NCBI GenBank assembly: GCA_003344405.1
Contig: NOWV01000026.1
Span: 434,001 to 498,000 of the forward strand
Direction of reading: 5' to 3'
DNA length: 64,000 nucleotides
Source: Trichoplax sp. H2
Lineage: Eukaryota; Placozoa; Uniplacotomia; Trichoplacea
The translations under genes were made by a program, and so were the position numbers. Below are positions 1 to 13,417 of this stretch, one piece after another. The notes beneath the pieces were generated by a model that saw only the letters and a program-made list of their open reading frames with translations, did not search any database and was not told the origin of the DNA. Within the stretch, counting starts at the first letter, position 1. Each line of letters starts with the position of its first letter.

Positions 1-1149
1 AAAGAGCAAGTTTCCCAACCATCGAACAAGCTTCTTACCCAACTACAAAGTATACATAAAAATATAGACGTAAGCAATCATCGCAGCTTAAGGCATTTAT
101 GAAGGAAAATTACAGAGTTACGGTAAAAATAAACTTTTCTATCATCTAGAAAATTTTAATTATTATGAACAGATATCTGCAGTATATATTTTCTTTTTCT
201 TGAGTAAAGATAACATAAATTTCTACATACCCCTCTGGAATATTGATAATCCGCTGAGTTACGGGAAGTACTACCGGTTTGCTTTTGTACATAAGATTTA
301 TGTAATCTAGTGAATAGAACATATTTTAAAGTTACCGTCACTATATTGAGAATTGAAAACTAAAACAGTTATGATTTCGATTGCTATAGTGAATGGTTTA
401 AATATTATCGATAGGGCTTTTACATTTATCTGATTTTTCTTTCACTAGTTGGCCTATCTATCTATCGATATATGTTAGTTGTTACTCGTATAGATTATTA
501 AAAGTTTGTTGTTTGTTTTTTAGTCGAGTAAAAGGGAAACGTAGCTATAGAATTCAATCAAAAAATATCAAATATTGTAATGGCGCATTTTAATTGTGAA
601 AACTATTTCTCATTGATTATATTATAGGAATGTAATAAGTAAAGGGATGAATCAATCAAGATATTACCCAGTGATGTCATACAACTTACTCTAATAATTC
701 CTCTTTCTTAGCATAAGGCCATGGCAATTCTTTGACTATACTAATAATCTCGTATTGCAATTCCTTCTTTTTCAAAAGCAAATCATTGCTATCGAGGCTA
801 TTCCAGTGGAAGATTGGTTTTATATATTCTTCCTCAACGCTGTAACGATTATTTAAAGTAAACATTATTTAATCAAAAATTCGAAATAGATGCTGTACAT
901 TATAAATTTTAATGCCCTGTTTATAAAAATTAAATTATAAAGTTTATCAAAGAAAAACTTAAGACGATCAATCACTAATTTGTTACCGCGTAAATGTAAC
1001 AAATAAATCTGACGCCCTTTATAGAAAATCAGGTTTACTTCTATATTTTTACCTTTCGAGGTTGCCACTATAGGGCCTTCTTAATGCTTTAATAAGGAAT
1101 CCCGGTTGTAAAGTTAGCAGTTGTCTTTCTTGCTCACTGTATCGGTCAT
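1..1149 (-). CDS. TMC-like (transmembrane channel-like) protein, N-terminal exons only, runs off left edge
   Basis: Four exons read on the minus strand: 1149-1053, 839-690, 306-231 and 42-1 (continues beyond base 1). They join in frame with GT..AG sites at phases 2, 2 and 0. The second exon encodes the cytoplasmic pre-TM1 segment with a KELPWPYAKKEELLE stretch, which aligns with the QIRGLPWPIDRKMEILK stretch of the complete TMC gene at 13.4-7.6 kb; both exons have the same boundary phases. The last visible exon (LGKKLVRWLGNLLF) is at the position of the basic segment just before TM1 in TMC proteins. The first listed exon needs an upstream exon ending in phase 1; I could not place the start codon. 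TMC proteins are multi-pass membrane proteins related to anoctamin/OSCA channels; some form mechanotransduction channels. Family assignment is by homology to the neighbouring copy; function is inferred. Confidence 0.72.
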
Positions 1150-1159
1150 CTAGAACGAG

Positions 1160-4100
1160 GGTTAAAGTTTTGAATATAATCATAAAGTAGAATTACTAAA
1201 GTTATAGTTATTATGGTAATGGTTTAACATTTTTACTATCTAAGCTGTGCTTGATAGCATGAGTGTATCGCTATTTATAACACTTTTTTAAGTCTGGGCT
1301 ACTGTCCTTCAGGAATATAAGTGATACATCAGCAGATATTAAACAACACTTTGCAAACCTTATTAAGATATACAAGCGCTTACTTATCCTACGAACTTAG
1401 TATCACCTTATTCATAAATAGCCCTAATCTAGTTTCTAGATTAAAGCTAAGACTAAGAGGTAATTAACTCTAACGAAACGTTTTTATAGTAAAGATAAGT
1501 AACACCAAACTCTATGGAGAACATCTCGTAAATCTTTCATTAATAAGTTTTAGGAAAGTTTTCAACTAATAACGTCAAGTTGACATTCCGAACGGATTTT
1601 AGTAATTGAATTATTGACTACTACTTCTAATTTAAATATCGATAGCTATAGTCGAATACAGAACGACAGGTAGTTTTCATTGAGCAAACAGTAAGGCTTT
1701 GCAACGTGATGTTTGCCTTACAGGAAATTAAAAATTTGGTAGTTGTCTTGCTCTGTGGATTGAAGCAAAGCTAGAAGGAATTTTTGCCTCATAGTTTAAT
1801 AGTAAGAAATTGTAGTTTTAAATGAAATACTAGGATTGAAAGATATCAGTTTAAAACCATTGCACCGACACTAAAGAATTAAATCATCAAATTACTACTC
1901 TGAATTTTTTATTGTAATCAATGATTTAAATTCAGTCAAAATTGCGATATAGATTGCTCATATAAATAAGATTTTATATTATCATAGAGATTAAGAACAA
2001 AATTGATAATATCTTGATTCACTATTTTGTTATGAACGAGACTTGACAACTAAAACTGACGCAATGAAGTCGCTACTAGTAAATTTTCTTGTCCGCCAAT
2101 GTATGTCGGTGGCGGTTATCGCAATATAATATTTAATGACTGCTATCAGACTTTAAGTAGGTGAAAACACAAAAAAGTCCCATATATGATAGAGGGTTTG
2201 AAAAGTCAGCGGCTGTGAACTTAGTTGCGATTCACGGAATTGCACAAGGGAAGTGGATACTTTATTGTAGACAGTAACTAAGATACAACTTAGTAGTTAT
2301 GGTAGATGAGCATGTAAGCTATCGCAAGTAACGTGTGAAAGTACTAATACTGTGGCTAGTGCAACTAATGATTTCTAAGGTAGAAATCGGTGGCATTTGT
2401 AGCTTTTAAGATAGAACACATGCAGAGAACAGGATTGTAAAATTAGATACAACGTTTACCAAAACAGACTATGTAATAGTAAATGATTGTAGAAATGGTG
2501 AAGACTGTAAGTGCTATAAGTAACTGTTGTAAATACAGCTAGCCAATTTGAATATGGTGCAAACAGGCTGTAAAGATATCTATGTTTAATATGTTTAAGA
2601 GCTATACGAAAGGTCTATATTAAGAATAGATTATAGTTACAGTACAGTCTAAATATATTACACTGTATACATAAATCCGAAACAGGTATGATAGAATTTC
2701 TGAATTAATTAAATCTTCGTCCTACTGTTTATTCTGTGTTAAAAGTGATATACTCCTACGTTCGGTTTAATATGCTCGATAAATGGTGTCAAGAATATTA
2801 TAAGCATCTCTATCATTACGTAATACAAGTACTGTGTTTGATAAAGTAAGGCTTAATTATTTTAGAATATTTAACAGAGCATCGTAGTTTATAAAAGTTA
2901 GTGACTATTTCTCTATACACGTATCAGTTATAATAATACGAAGCTTATTTTCCGGCTGCAAAAAACGATACTTAATAGAAGTTTGCCCTTTATATATGTA
3001 TTGAGAAATGAATATCATGCTTACGTGTATTACTATTAGCAGCGAAATAAAAAATCAGTTTATTATAATTTAATTTTCAGTCTGTAGGGCAGCAGAAACC
3101 CAATGAGCATTCTTTAATTTTAACATTGTGTACAATAATTCTGTTTAAAACATGCATTTCTTAATTAATCTAAGTAAATCTGAAATCGATTTACCATTGA
3201 GGTGAACTGATGTTTGCTAGTTTCTGCTTATTAAAGTAATTTTTGCAATAGCTGTATTAAATCAGATTGTACCCTAACTAAAAATAAAGACAGGGCTTAC
3301 GTTTAAGAAATGAAGCTTTAGTCTTAGCGGAACGACATTTGAACTTGCAATACTTGAAATAACGTTACAAGTACTCCGTATACGATTTTCTAGATGATTA
3401 CGAAGCTTTTCTCGGTATTTTAATATAATTTTATTCGATATTTGGTGATGAATTTGTGAAAATATCACTATATCGTGTTTATCAATTTTTCGTAACTTGT
3501 TAAGTTAACAATAATAAATGATCATGTTTAAGTGGAAAAACTATTTTTTTGTACATAGAAGTCTTCACTTATTCGCGATTGGAAACAAATCTAGTTGGTA
3601 ATACTTTCTCAGAGTCGACATTTTTTATTATAACTAAAGCTTCTAAATTATTATGTCTTAGCTAATTACTATTCTAAAATAAAACAATTTACGTTACCGA
3701 AACCATCTTCTAAATCTTCCTGATTTCTGCTGCTTGCCATAACAAGTACTTTGATTAGCTGTTATGAAAATCTTGATTCTTTGTGGCTACTACTTTTTAA
3801 GTATTCTAATGACTTTGATGAGTTAAAATGTCGATAATTGTCTAGAGGAGCCAATTTATGGGCGCAAAGACTGTTTAATGCAGTGGATTACGGGAAGTGA
3901 TAATCAAAGTATTATTTTTCGAAAGTGGTTTTCATTTTGTGAATTACTGACTGATATTGATTGGTTGGGTGCTTCTATACTAATTAACATACAGACACGG
4001 AAGGACGCTTACGTAAAAAATATAATAGTAATACATATATGAGATACGCCTGCTATTGTCTATATAGCCCTTTATATACTACAATCTAGAATATAGGCTA

Positions 4101-7100
4101 AAAATATGCAAGTTTTATATCGAAAACAACTCACCTTCGCTGTCACTTATTTTTGTGGACAATCAATAGTAGGTAGCATCCTTTCATCTGTAATAGAATA
4201 AAAAAGGAGTACGGTTAAAGTAAACGATATTTATTAGAAGGTTATTGTCAGATTGAACATTAAAACCAAAGGTAGTGACGTAGAAGGTTGTACTGGATAA
4301 GAGTTCTTTCTTTTATTGGCTAATTACTATTTGAGAACTAACAATTAGACAATATCTTTATTAAACTTATGTACGGTATCAAGTACCGCGCCATATTGTC
4401 TTTGCACTAGAGTATTAAACGAATATTCATACCATGGACCATTACGTGCTGTTGAATTACTTTCGAAAGCAAATCATTTCAGATTATTATAATTACGCAA
4501 GCTATTACCGTACACTATGAGATCATACGATCCAAAATCAAATGATACTCATGCTAGTTCCTAGGCACTATGCAGCTATAGTTTCGTATCCTCTTATACC
4601 GCACCGGTTGTGGATTTAGATTAATTAGTTTAATAAATAATTACTATCTAAATCGCCAGAGATACTTTGTTCGATAGGTGTCTACTATAAGGTGATTGAT
4701 AATTATAATTATTGTTAGTTAGGTCAATTAATTATTCTTGTACTGTATGTAATATAAGGAGTTCGGTATGTTTACGAAGCTATGACAGGTAGACCTTCAG
4801 TGAGATCAAGGAAATAAACCTAGAATCTTAGCGTAGGCAATCAAGTTATTCATTCGGACAGAAACGAGCGCGAAGTTCTCGGCAGAAGCGGGAGAGGTTG
4901 ATAACGTTTTACTCATAGACACTAAGATAATGAATCAGGTGATGGAATCGACAGTTACAGATATACACCAAAACTTATAGTATATGCGTACACTACGTGT
5001 ATGTGCGGTACGATATTAGTGGTACATGCAATACTATGAACTCTAAAAGATATATAGTAGTTACAATTTAGTGAATTTACAAATATCTCCGTATGCTCTT
5101 ATACAATTAATTATTACTGTACCTTGTAAAAATATTATTTAGGGCTACAACAATTTGCCTTTAAAGTATTTCGAAGACTAGTGACAAGGCTCTTATAACT
5201 AGTTGTTCCTGTTTTTATTTCGCTCTAAAATAACATTACGGTATTTATGTATGATAATAATTAAGTAACTTTTATTACCAGTGTTGTTGCGCTAGATCGT
5301 ACGAATGTATTACTTAGGGTACCCTATTCGAACTTCCACGTTCTTTTTATATGGTCAGCACGTTCAAAGTTTCTTAAATTAGTAAATATTAACTATTTGG
5401 TTAAGGATATAGATGGATACAGTAATGGTTGTAATCAAGAACATAGGGTATAGCTTACATTTTTACCGTTTAACACCAACAATGACATAAAATTAAGCCT
5501 AATAATAGGTCAATAACTTTACTTTATCAAAACTTATATCTAACATACAGTATGGCGATATATGAGTACCGCTGCTTGTTATAAAATTGTAAGGAAAAAA
5601 CTATCTATCAGAATGGATATGTTGTAAATTAAAGGCCAGCTTCATCGCTGGGAAGTTGCAAATACGTACTTTTACCATGGCTATAGACGAATGAACTATT
5701 AGATATCTTACAATAGTCAAATTTTAACTAAAGTGAATCAATGCTTGGTCTGGTATTAATCATTGGAAAACAGTAATAAATCGTAAAAAAACGACATACT
5801 CATATTATGGGTACTATCACTTGCTAAGAAAGCTCATTAATGATCAGGATTGATTCATCCTTTATTCTGTAAGATCATTGTAAATGCGGAAACTAATACA
5901 TTCCAATAAATAAGTTATGTTATCTTTAGATTTGGTATAAATAGTTTAAAATTAGTAATTATAATGATTAGATATAATCTCTGTTTTTAGCTAATCAATA
6001 GCTAACAGCATGTAAGACCAAATTACGGTCAACCATAAAATTTTGGAACTTGTGTTCCTTTGAACCACTTTCATTCACTGTGACGATACTCATATTGGAA
6101 AAGAGTACTAACTCGCTGTTTTAAGTTAATCTTTCGTTTTCGATCTCTTAACTACGGTACTACTGTAACCAAAGGCGTAGTGTCGGAATGCGTTATGAAA
6201 TCGTTCATTATACATGGATAGATCATTATAAGGAATAACTGAAGAAGAGAATTGCTATATTTTAAGATATACATTTCTTTCATTAACCGATATTATAGTG
6301 AATTATCTAAATTAGTTTAAAAATGAAATAAGGAATACGTGACGTAAAAACGTAACGAAATGACCGACGTGATAAAATATTATCGTGAATAAAAGCTTTG
6401 ACATTAGGAAAATTGATTTTATTATTAGAAACGGTACCTATGCGAAAGTGCAAGTCTATTGGCAGTAGCTGTTGGTTACGTTATTGTAAAACTGAAATAA
6501 TGGAAAAGGAATTAAATATACTGTACATCCTCTGTTGTAGGTTCAGTAAACCACTCAGGCATTATCAAGACAATGAGTGAACATTAATAGCAGTGTTTAT
6601 TCATTGCGAAGCTACTGGGATCCAGTCGTAACACTTAGGTGCAAACACTGAATTTTGACAAATGAAGAGAGTAAATCAACAGATCATTGCGAACTACAAC
6701 ATCCTGAAACTATAGTAAGTATGTGCTGAGATTATACGATAATGGACGTAATAACTCCCTAGTTTAAAAAGTGCAAGTGAAATGGAAATACAGTGATCAT
6801 ATCATTGCCTCATTAATTATGATGCCTGGTGCTAATACTACTACTATTTGGTCTTTGGATGGCAAGCATACCGTATCATCGTTCTACATAATGAGCCAGA
6901 CTCAATATCACATCATCGCTGCTAAGGACAGTATACGCATATATGTAAATCACCTTGCTTTCGATTGATTATTATTTGTTGCTAAGTAATTGAAGACCAT
7001 TAATGTTTGGAACATGCCTGTGTACACCGGTAGTGCATTCATACCGTATACGTTTACCTCATAACGCACCTTCAGTGTTGTACATTTGCAAGCATAGAGC

Positions 7101-7590
7101 TTCCATAAGTCAAATCATTATATCTCTGTTACTGCAAACAGATACACAAAATTACTATCAAATTATTTTTTTAGACATCACCCTCGATAACTATTACGAA
7201 AAAGTATTCTGATACGAATACAAGGTCGTACTCGAATTTTACTTTCAATTTGATCTCAATACAGAAAGAATAGAATTTCTAATATCGCATGTGCAAAATA
7301 TATTAAACTCAAACAAAATTAGAAATCAAGGTAACGTTAAAACCAAAGTATGAAGTAGACTAAGCTACTTGTACGTTCACTATTTTAATTTAAATTCCAT
7401 AATGACAAGAAAATTTTAAACATGACGCATTCGCAGCTACTATAAAATTTATATGCATGATAGAGATTTGCTCCTTTATAAATAATTAATAAGGTCAGTT
7501 AAAACCAGTTAAACTGTAAGAAATGATTATTTAAATGGTTTTTCAGCGAAAATTTTAATAAAGCATATTAGATATTACTGGGGATGCTAG
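1160..7590. other. Intergenic, no gene seen
   Basis: About 6.4 kb between the two TMC-like genes. It should hold the 5' end and promoter of the left, truncated TMC gene, whose first exon was not located. Open frames here are short and lack family signatures. One end of a dispersed repeat lies at 2188-2375. A 64-codon minus-strand frame at 3274-3468 runs into a donor-like GTAAGC, but its phase does not fit the next TMC exon, so it is not called. Confidence 0.5.
2188..2375 (+). repeat. Dispersed repeat, copy 1
   Basis: Shares an interrupted similarity with 19572-19758: both start GA(T)GGAGGGTT/AGAGGGTT, contain TCAGCGGCTG followed by GGACTTAGT or GAACTTAGT, then GGTAGTTATGG or TAGTAGTTATGG, and end near AGTGCAACTAAT. 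Same orientation. No coding content or terminal inverted repeat was recognised. It may be an old non-autonomous element. Confidence 0.55.
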
Positions 7591-10500
7591 TTATTTCCGC
7601 ATTTTGGCTTTATATTTATAATACATCTCAGATACTGCTTGTCGAGCATTCGTGGGCAAGGAATTTAATACACGTTGCATTTCTTCTCTTGTGAGATCGC
7701 TAGGATTATTTTTCATTCGAGTCATCAAGTCATTTAGTGAGTGAGACGAAGATGACGTCTTTGCTTGAGCTAACTCAGTTTTAGTATTTTCTCCCGATCG
7801 ATTAGGATCCATAGCTGATTCAGTTAGGGATAAACTACGATTAGTCGTTATGGATATTTGATTTGCTTGTACAGGTTCGCTAATTTGGGTTTCGTCAACC
7901 GTGGTATTTGGTGTATCAAACGGTGGAGTAATTGACAAGCGTTCACCACTACTTATGTCGTTCAAAGCGGAACCCTTTCCACCGAATGAATGAAAATCTA
8001 TCTGCAGAGAACTTCTTAAATTTTCGGAATCCTGTTGATCACTCGCTGGTGTATTAGATTGTAAATATCTTCCATCGATAGCAACTTGGCTTGATACTTT
8101 ACTCTTTTGTCTTATTGCATTACTTGAAAGCTCTCTTTTTCTAAGTTTCTCTGTATGCAGATAATGATATGAAAATGGCCCCAATTTATTATCCGCCACG
8201 TGTATGCGATCTTGATCTAAATAAGAGACAGTTCTGTAACGATCGCCATAGTATGGCTTATTCTGAACTGTTAAAATATGAAATAAATAAGTATTCCTTA
8301 CTGTAAGCTGATAAAAATTTCAAATAAGAACATAGCAAACTACAGCGAAGAGTTGCATAATTATATCTTAATTATAATGTATATTAGCAAGATCAAGTAT
8401 TACAACTAGATGATACGAACCTTTTGTAATTGTACTCTTAAGTCATTACTAAGAGTTTTGTAGCTCGCTGACAAATCGCGAAAGTATATTACGATCAGCC
8501 TGTAAAGTATTATATAAATTTTATATAAATTGAAAATAACCCGCAAATGTCAAACTAAATACAATTGACTGTCATCATAATGGTGCAAAGGCCCAATCAT
8601 AATCCAAAATAAAGTTATATAATGAAATATCCTGACAAATTCATCAGAGCGTTTTATCATACGCACACGAGTAAGATTATAAGTGGAATAATAACGAAAG
8701 TTTGCGTTATATATTCGAAGAAAGTGCGAACGCCTTCTGGGCTTCTTCTTACAAAATCATCAATAATTTGATATAAAGTCATTCCAACGAAGCTCCTTTT
8801 ATGAAATGAAATAAAAAAATCCATTGTTTTTAATTAAGAGCTGCTAGAAAATTTATATTGTTATTTTAAATTAAAATTTAATTAAAGTAAGCCGATATAC
8901 TTCGAAAAGAAAATTCTATAACAAGTATCTGGCAGCAATTTACTATAACCGCTAGTGATTACATTTTCTCACCTGTATGGTCCACAATCTGGAGATACAA
9001 CGATGCTAGTACACAAATAAGGCAAAATTAGTGTTTTGAAGTATTTCAATGTACAGAATTCAAAAATCGAAACTAAGTTGGCTTTGGCGTAATATTTTTT
9101 TAGGATAAGAAAATCACAACTTTCATTACTATTAATTAAAACGGAAGAGCAAGATCGGTTGTACGTGAAAAACTCTACTAATAATTATTAATTAATAGAC
9201 GTACTTGGTTATTGAGAAACCAGCTATAAATGTGGTGATGAACAACATTACCAAGCAAATTTGAAAATAAGTTCCTATAGTGCTGACTGCTGTAAATGCC
9301 GACCTTGGCGCTATGTTAACAGTCTTTACTGACCCATCCACGAACGTAGAATATTATTCCACACTTTACCATAGCGAGTGCTGGAAGTGCAGGAGCAAAA
9401 AAAACGCCTAACCTTCATAAATTAAAGATAAACTCTTTTATTCGTAATTTTAGTAAAGAATTATGATGATTGTATTCTTGATAATTTATTGAGTAAACTG
9501 GTTACCAAGCTAAGCCTTGACTATAAATCAACTGCAGCACGCTCTTAGCAAGTTCAAATTCTGGGTAAGGAGGGGGCTAAAAACAAATACAGGATACAGT
9601 CATGCAGCTCCAGCAGCATAAATGGAAACAGTGCATTTTAAAATTTATTGTTATAATTTTGACTAAAATTCGGCTAGCGCACGTAAAATATTAGAGCATT
9701 TTAAAGCAATCTATAACAGCTAAGTCGTTCAGCCGTATATTGAGTAATTTAAGCTATAGCAAATTCTGAGTTAATTCAAAATGACGTATTGTCTACATAA
9801 ACTGGAATTACTGTTTAGATATTCACATTTTCGATTGTACCATCACGCAAGCCAGGAAAACTGCGTACGAATGCGGCTCTTAATATTTCGAAAAAAATTC
9901 CAACAAAAACGGCATAAAGATCAATCACGGAAACTTTCATCAACTCTTGGCCTACTGATGTTTCCCAGCAACTAACATTCGACGATCCGATAGTTACATT
10001 GCCACAAAATAATGGATTTTGGGCAGTTCCTGCCTGCAATCATGAAATATATGTTACAGTTATTCCTAAGACTATGCATAAGGGCAGAAATAATGCTAAT
10101 TTCTTCCTGAATCATTTTAGTATTCCTTTAAAAACATTTCGTAAAAGCGATTTTATGTGCAGAGTAACTATAAGGGCTCGTAATTCATAGCGTTTACTCA
10201 GTATAAGTAGTAGATTGCTTACCACCGGCGTAAGTCCAAATAATGTAAACATTAGCACGCTCATGTTCAACAGGTACATTACCATAACTCTATTAAATGT
10301 AGTAGATTATAAGGTTTATAAACATTCTAGAATTACATCACTATTGCAAACAAATTTTCTTATATCTGTATATTACACTGTTTTCAATAATTGATGAAAT
10401 GTTTTAAATTTGTTACAACTTGTTAGTACTGTTTCAAAGACCTTTTGAAAGCTAGATTTAGTGAGGCATTAAACAGAAATATATGTAAACTTACCTAAAT

Positions 10501-13417
10501 AACTTAAGTTTAAGTTGTGTTCCAGCCTTATAATTCTCAATTTTGGCAAATAAATCAAATAAAAATGGGGCAACTATATTTGATCCGGCAATTACTAGTG
10601 ATACCTATAAAATCATAGTAAAACTGCAATAAATAAGCAATAGCATTCGATGCAGTCATCTTCCAAATCATGTTGCAGGATCATTTCGATTACCATATAG
10701 CGGATAATAATATTGTTTGTATTTTTAAGGTAGCATTCATACGCCCTAAGAGTAAGCAGAATGGCAGCACCACAAGAAATCCAAGTCAATAACACCAAAA
10801 AATTAGATATGATACCCATGATGATATGAATAATACTGAAAGAAATTAATATTCCATTAAAATAATACATCTGACGAAATGAAAGTACGTATTTTAAATA
10901 TTTCTATCTAAGTGCAGAAAAATTAAATTTATTAAATGTGCAGCGTAGTAATAATTGTAATTACAGAGGCCTGGAAGGTTTGTCACGTTCTGTTACATCT
11001 CCAATATATTCCTAGTAAAGAAATGCACAAATGGCGATAGAAATCAAATGCTTGCTGACTTTATTATAGTTTAAATCTAGATACCAATCAGCTTCCGAAA
11101 CGTTATTAATCCTCAGTTTACGCGCTAGGATATACCAATTTACGAATCGAGTATCATAAATTATAATTATTGGCGATTCCGTTAATACAATAAGGTAGAA
11201 ATACGAGATGCAAGAGGCTATAGAGCTCGTTAATACTCTGCTAATTCATACCCTGAATTGAGTTTTGATAGATTGCTTCTTCTCTGATGCTGAATTGGCA
11301 GAAGTAATCAAATAGTCCCAACGTGTAAATAGTTGCCAAGAAAATAGATAATTGGTCCTGGAAGATATGGTTTTCCTATTCGTTTTCTGACGGTGTCGAC
11401 TAATTCTGTTGAATGTGTATTTATGTTAGTCCTAATAAGTAAAAGTTTAACAAGGTACCAAGCTTACAGATCACGTGCAACTACTGTACCTGTTCAGAAT
11501 ATATACGTAACTTATCAAAAGAATGCCAATTTGTGCTATGAAATATGCTATGCGCATATCATAAACGTTTATGCTGTTCTTTGTACCTATAGGTATAACA
11601 CTATAAGCCCCGTAAAATAGGAAAGAATAGGTAACCGGCCCCTAAATTCGATTCAGGTAAAGTGTATTAGTCGGATGACGATGCATTTATATAACAGATA
11701 TAAAATACCCTTTGCATAAAAATTGATTTCAAAAATTGATAAAAGTACCATAGAGATCTACCAACCTGAAAATTGATTACATTTTCAATCGTATCAGCTT
11801 GCAGGGCACTATATGACGTTGACGGTTGAGTCCATTTGTATAAAATCAACTAGTGTAGATTCAAAAGACATTTACAAATATATCTTATACAGTTCAAAAG
11901 AATAGAAAGTAACTAAAGAAAACATTTTAGCAACAATTTAAATTTATTGTGAATTATTATATGAAAGTGTTGTTTATTAATAAAAAACTTCAAATTAACA
12001 TATGAAATATTATTGAGGCTGCTACCTGAGGAATCAATATGAATCCAATATATATCAACGACAGAATTAGGTTAAGCAGAAACAAAGATCGTAAAAATAT
12101 GAAAAATGACGACACAATGGATCCAAAGTGACCTGGAATATACAGAACGGCAGTCAAAATCATGTTGTAAATTTAAGCGCAAGAACAGAAATACAATGTT
12201 CTACTGTATATAGAAAAAGCAATCCCTACTAAGTCGCTTAAGTATCATAAAAGGAGCATTATAGTTGAAAGCTATCTACGCGTAAATTATGACATGCAAT
12301 ATAGCAATAGCAGTACCTTCAATTAATTTGATTCGATTTTCCCAGACAACAAAATAATTGAAAAAGCTTTTAATGTTACGGTAAAATTTTATCGTTCCCT
12401 AAGCAATATCAATAATCATGCAAAATATTACATCATTAGAGCTATCATTAAAAGTTATAGGTGAGTAGAATAGCCTCTATGGTTACATTTGGTTGCAATG
12501 TGAGCATATTGAATAATCAAATAAAATTGATGCACAAGATATTTTTGTGGCAGCTTAAACATTATTTTTACGGTAGTATAATCTGTTGGTTACTATTTCT
12601 ACTGCTCACAAATCTATAATTTAGTAGAGATAGTTTTAATATACTCATTAAATTATAATAATTATAATAGATTTATAGTACGAACCGTAGTTCTAGAGAT
12701 CTTGGATCCATGAATGTCGATTACATCACTTGAAACTGCATTCATGAATTCAATATGTTTACTATTATTTATCAGTAATGACATGATAACAGAGATCAGA
12801 AAAGTGTTTTAACCGTGGAAAAAATAAAATTTTGATCATATTAGTGGTATATACGTAGGCAATACTCGAGCTAAGAAAGTCATAAGATCACACTAATATA
12901 CAATACCACAAAATCTATTTATCTTACTTCAAAATTTCCATCTTTCTGTCAATTGGCCAAGGTAAGCCTCTAATTTGACTAATAATCTTGTGCTGTATTT
13001 CCAATTTTTTAGTAAAAAGCTTTTCACTTTGCCCATCAGAATATTCAAATAATTCCCAACGATTTATGAAGAGGTCGTCAACTCTAATTGAGAAGACAAC
13101 CGCAAGTCAATAACAAAAGCACACAATTTTACAGTTAGTATTGAAGCAGCAAGAGAGTCGATTATGTCATGGAAGTCAGTAGTGCCTTTGGAATACAGTC
13201 ATATTAAGATTAATTAAGTCTGGTAAACAATTGAATACTTATATTTTTTAATCATCTCTTCGTATTAATAAGAAGAAAACTTGGCTTACCGACACCTCTC
13301 TTCTTCACTTGTTGCGGACAAGTAACTTTTCCTGAAGTAATCTAAATCAAACTCTTCCAAGTAGTTCAATAATTCCGATTCGTCTCTTCCAATAGTAATT
13401 TCATGCATCGTAGCCAT
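7591..13417 (-). CDS. TMC-like multi-pass channel protein, complete gene with one apparent frameshift
   Basis: Nineteen minus-strand exons: 13417-13290 (ATG at 13417, just after acceptor 13420), 13083-12928, 12728-12686 (tentative), 12398-12317, 12132-12026, 11849-11766, 11641-11490, 11357-11252, 11011-10965, 10835-10694, 10604-10495, 10289-10223, 10033-9827, 9576-9506, 9412-9205, 9005-8973, 8795-8667, 8499-8417, 8267-7591. All neighbouring phases agree. Family hallmarks: GSIVSSFFIFLRSLFLLN (TM1), SFLFYGAYS, SWQLFTRWDYL, VAPFLFDLFAKIENY, the TMC signature CWETSVGQEL, YPEFELAKSVLQLIYSQGL, LGVFFAPALPAL, SPDCGPYRSF, and a hydrophilic Ser-rich C-terminal tail of about 225 residues. Length is about 876 aa if one base is discounted. 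In exon 9412-9205 the frame shifts by +1 near 9335: the first half ends in FFAPALPALAMVKCGIIFYV and homology resumes as NIAPRSAFTAVSTIGTYFQ in the next frame. Closest to the TMC1/2/3 branch by eye. Likely a plasma-membrane, possibly mechanosensitive, cation channel subunit (inferred from family). Confidence 0.88.

Noticed and set aside
865-1068. Minus-strand 67-codon frame between TMC exons
   Set aside because: Mostly the intron between exons 1149-1053 and 839-690; only its first bases overlap real exon sequence, in another frame.
3274-3468. Possible 5' exon of the left TMC-like gene (basic peptide ending at GTAAGC)
   Set aside because: It ends in phase 0 while the next known exon needs phase 1, and it lies about 2 kb away with no homology support.
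6398-7212. Three short plus-strand frames in a row
   Set aside because: Different frames, no good splice sites joining them, no recognisable domain; consistent with chance in this stretch.
9781-9975. Plus-strand 64-codon open frame
   Set aside because: Antisense to the CWET..VGQE exon of the TMC-like gene.
11393-11620. Plus-strand 75-codon open frame
   Set aside because: Antisense to the TMC exon encoding FLFYGAYS and a membrane segment.
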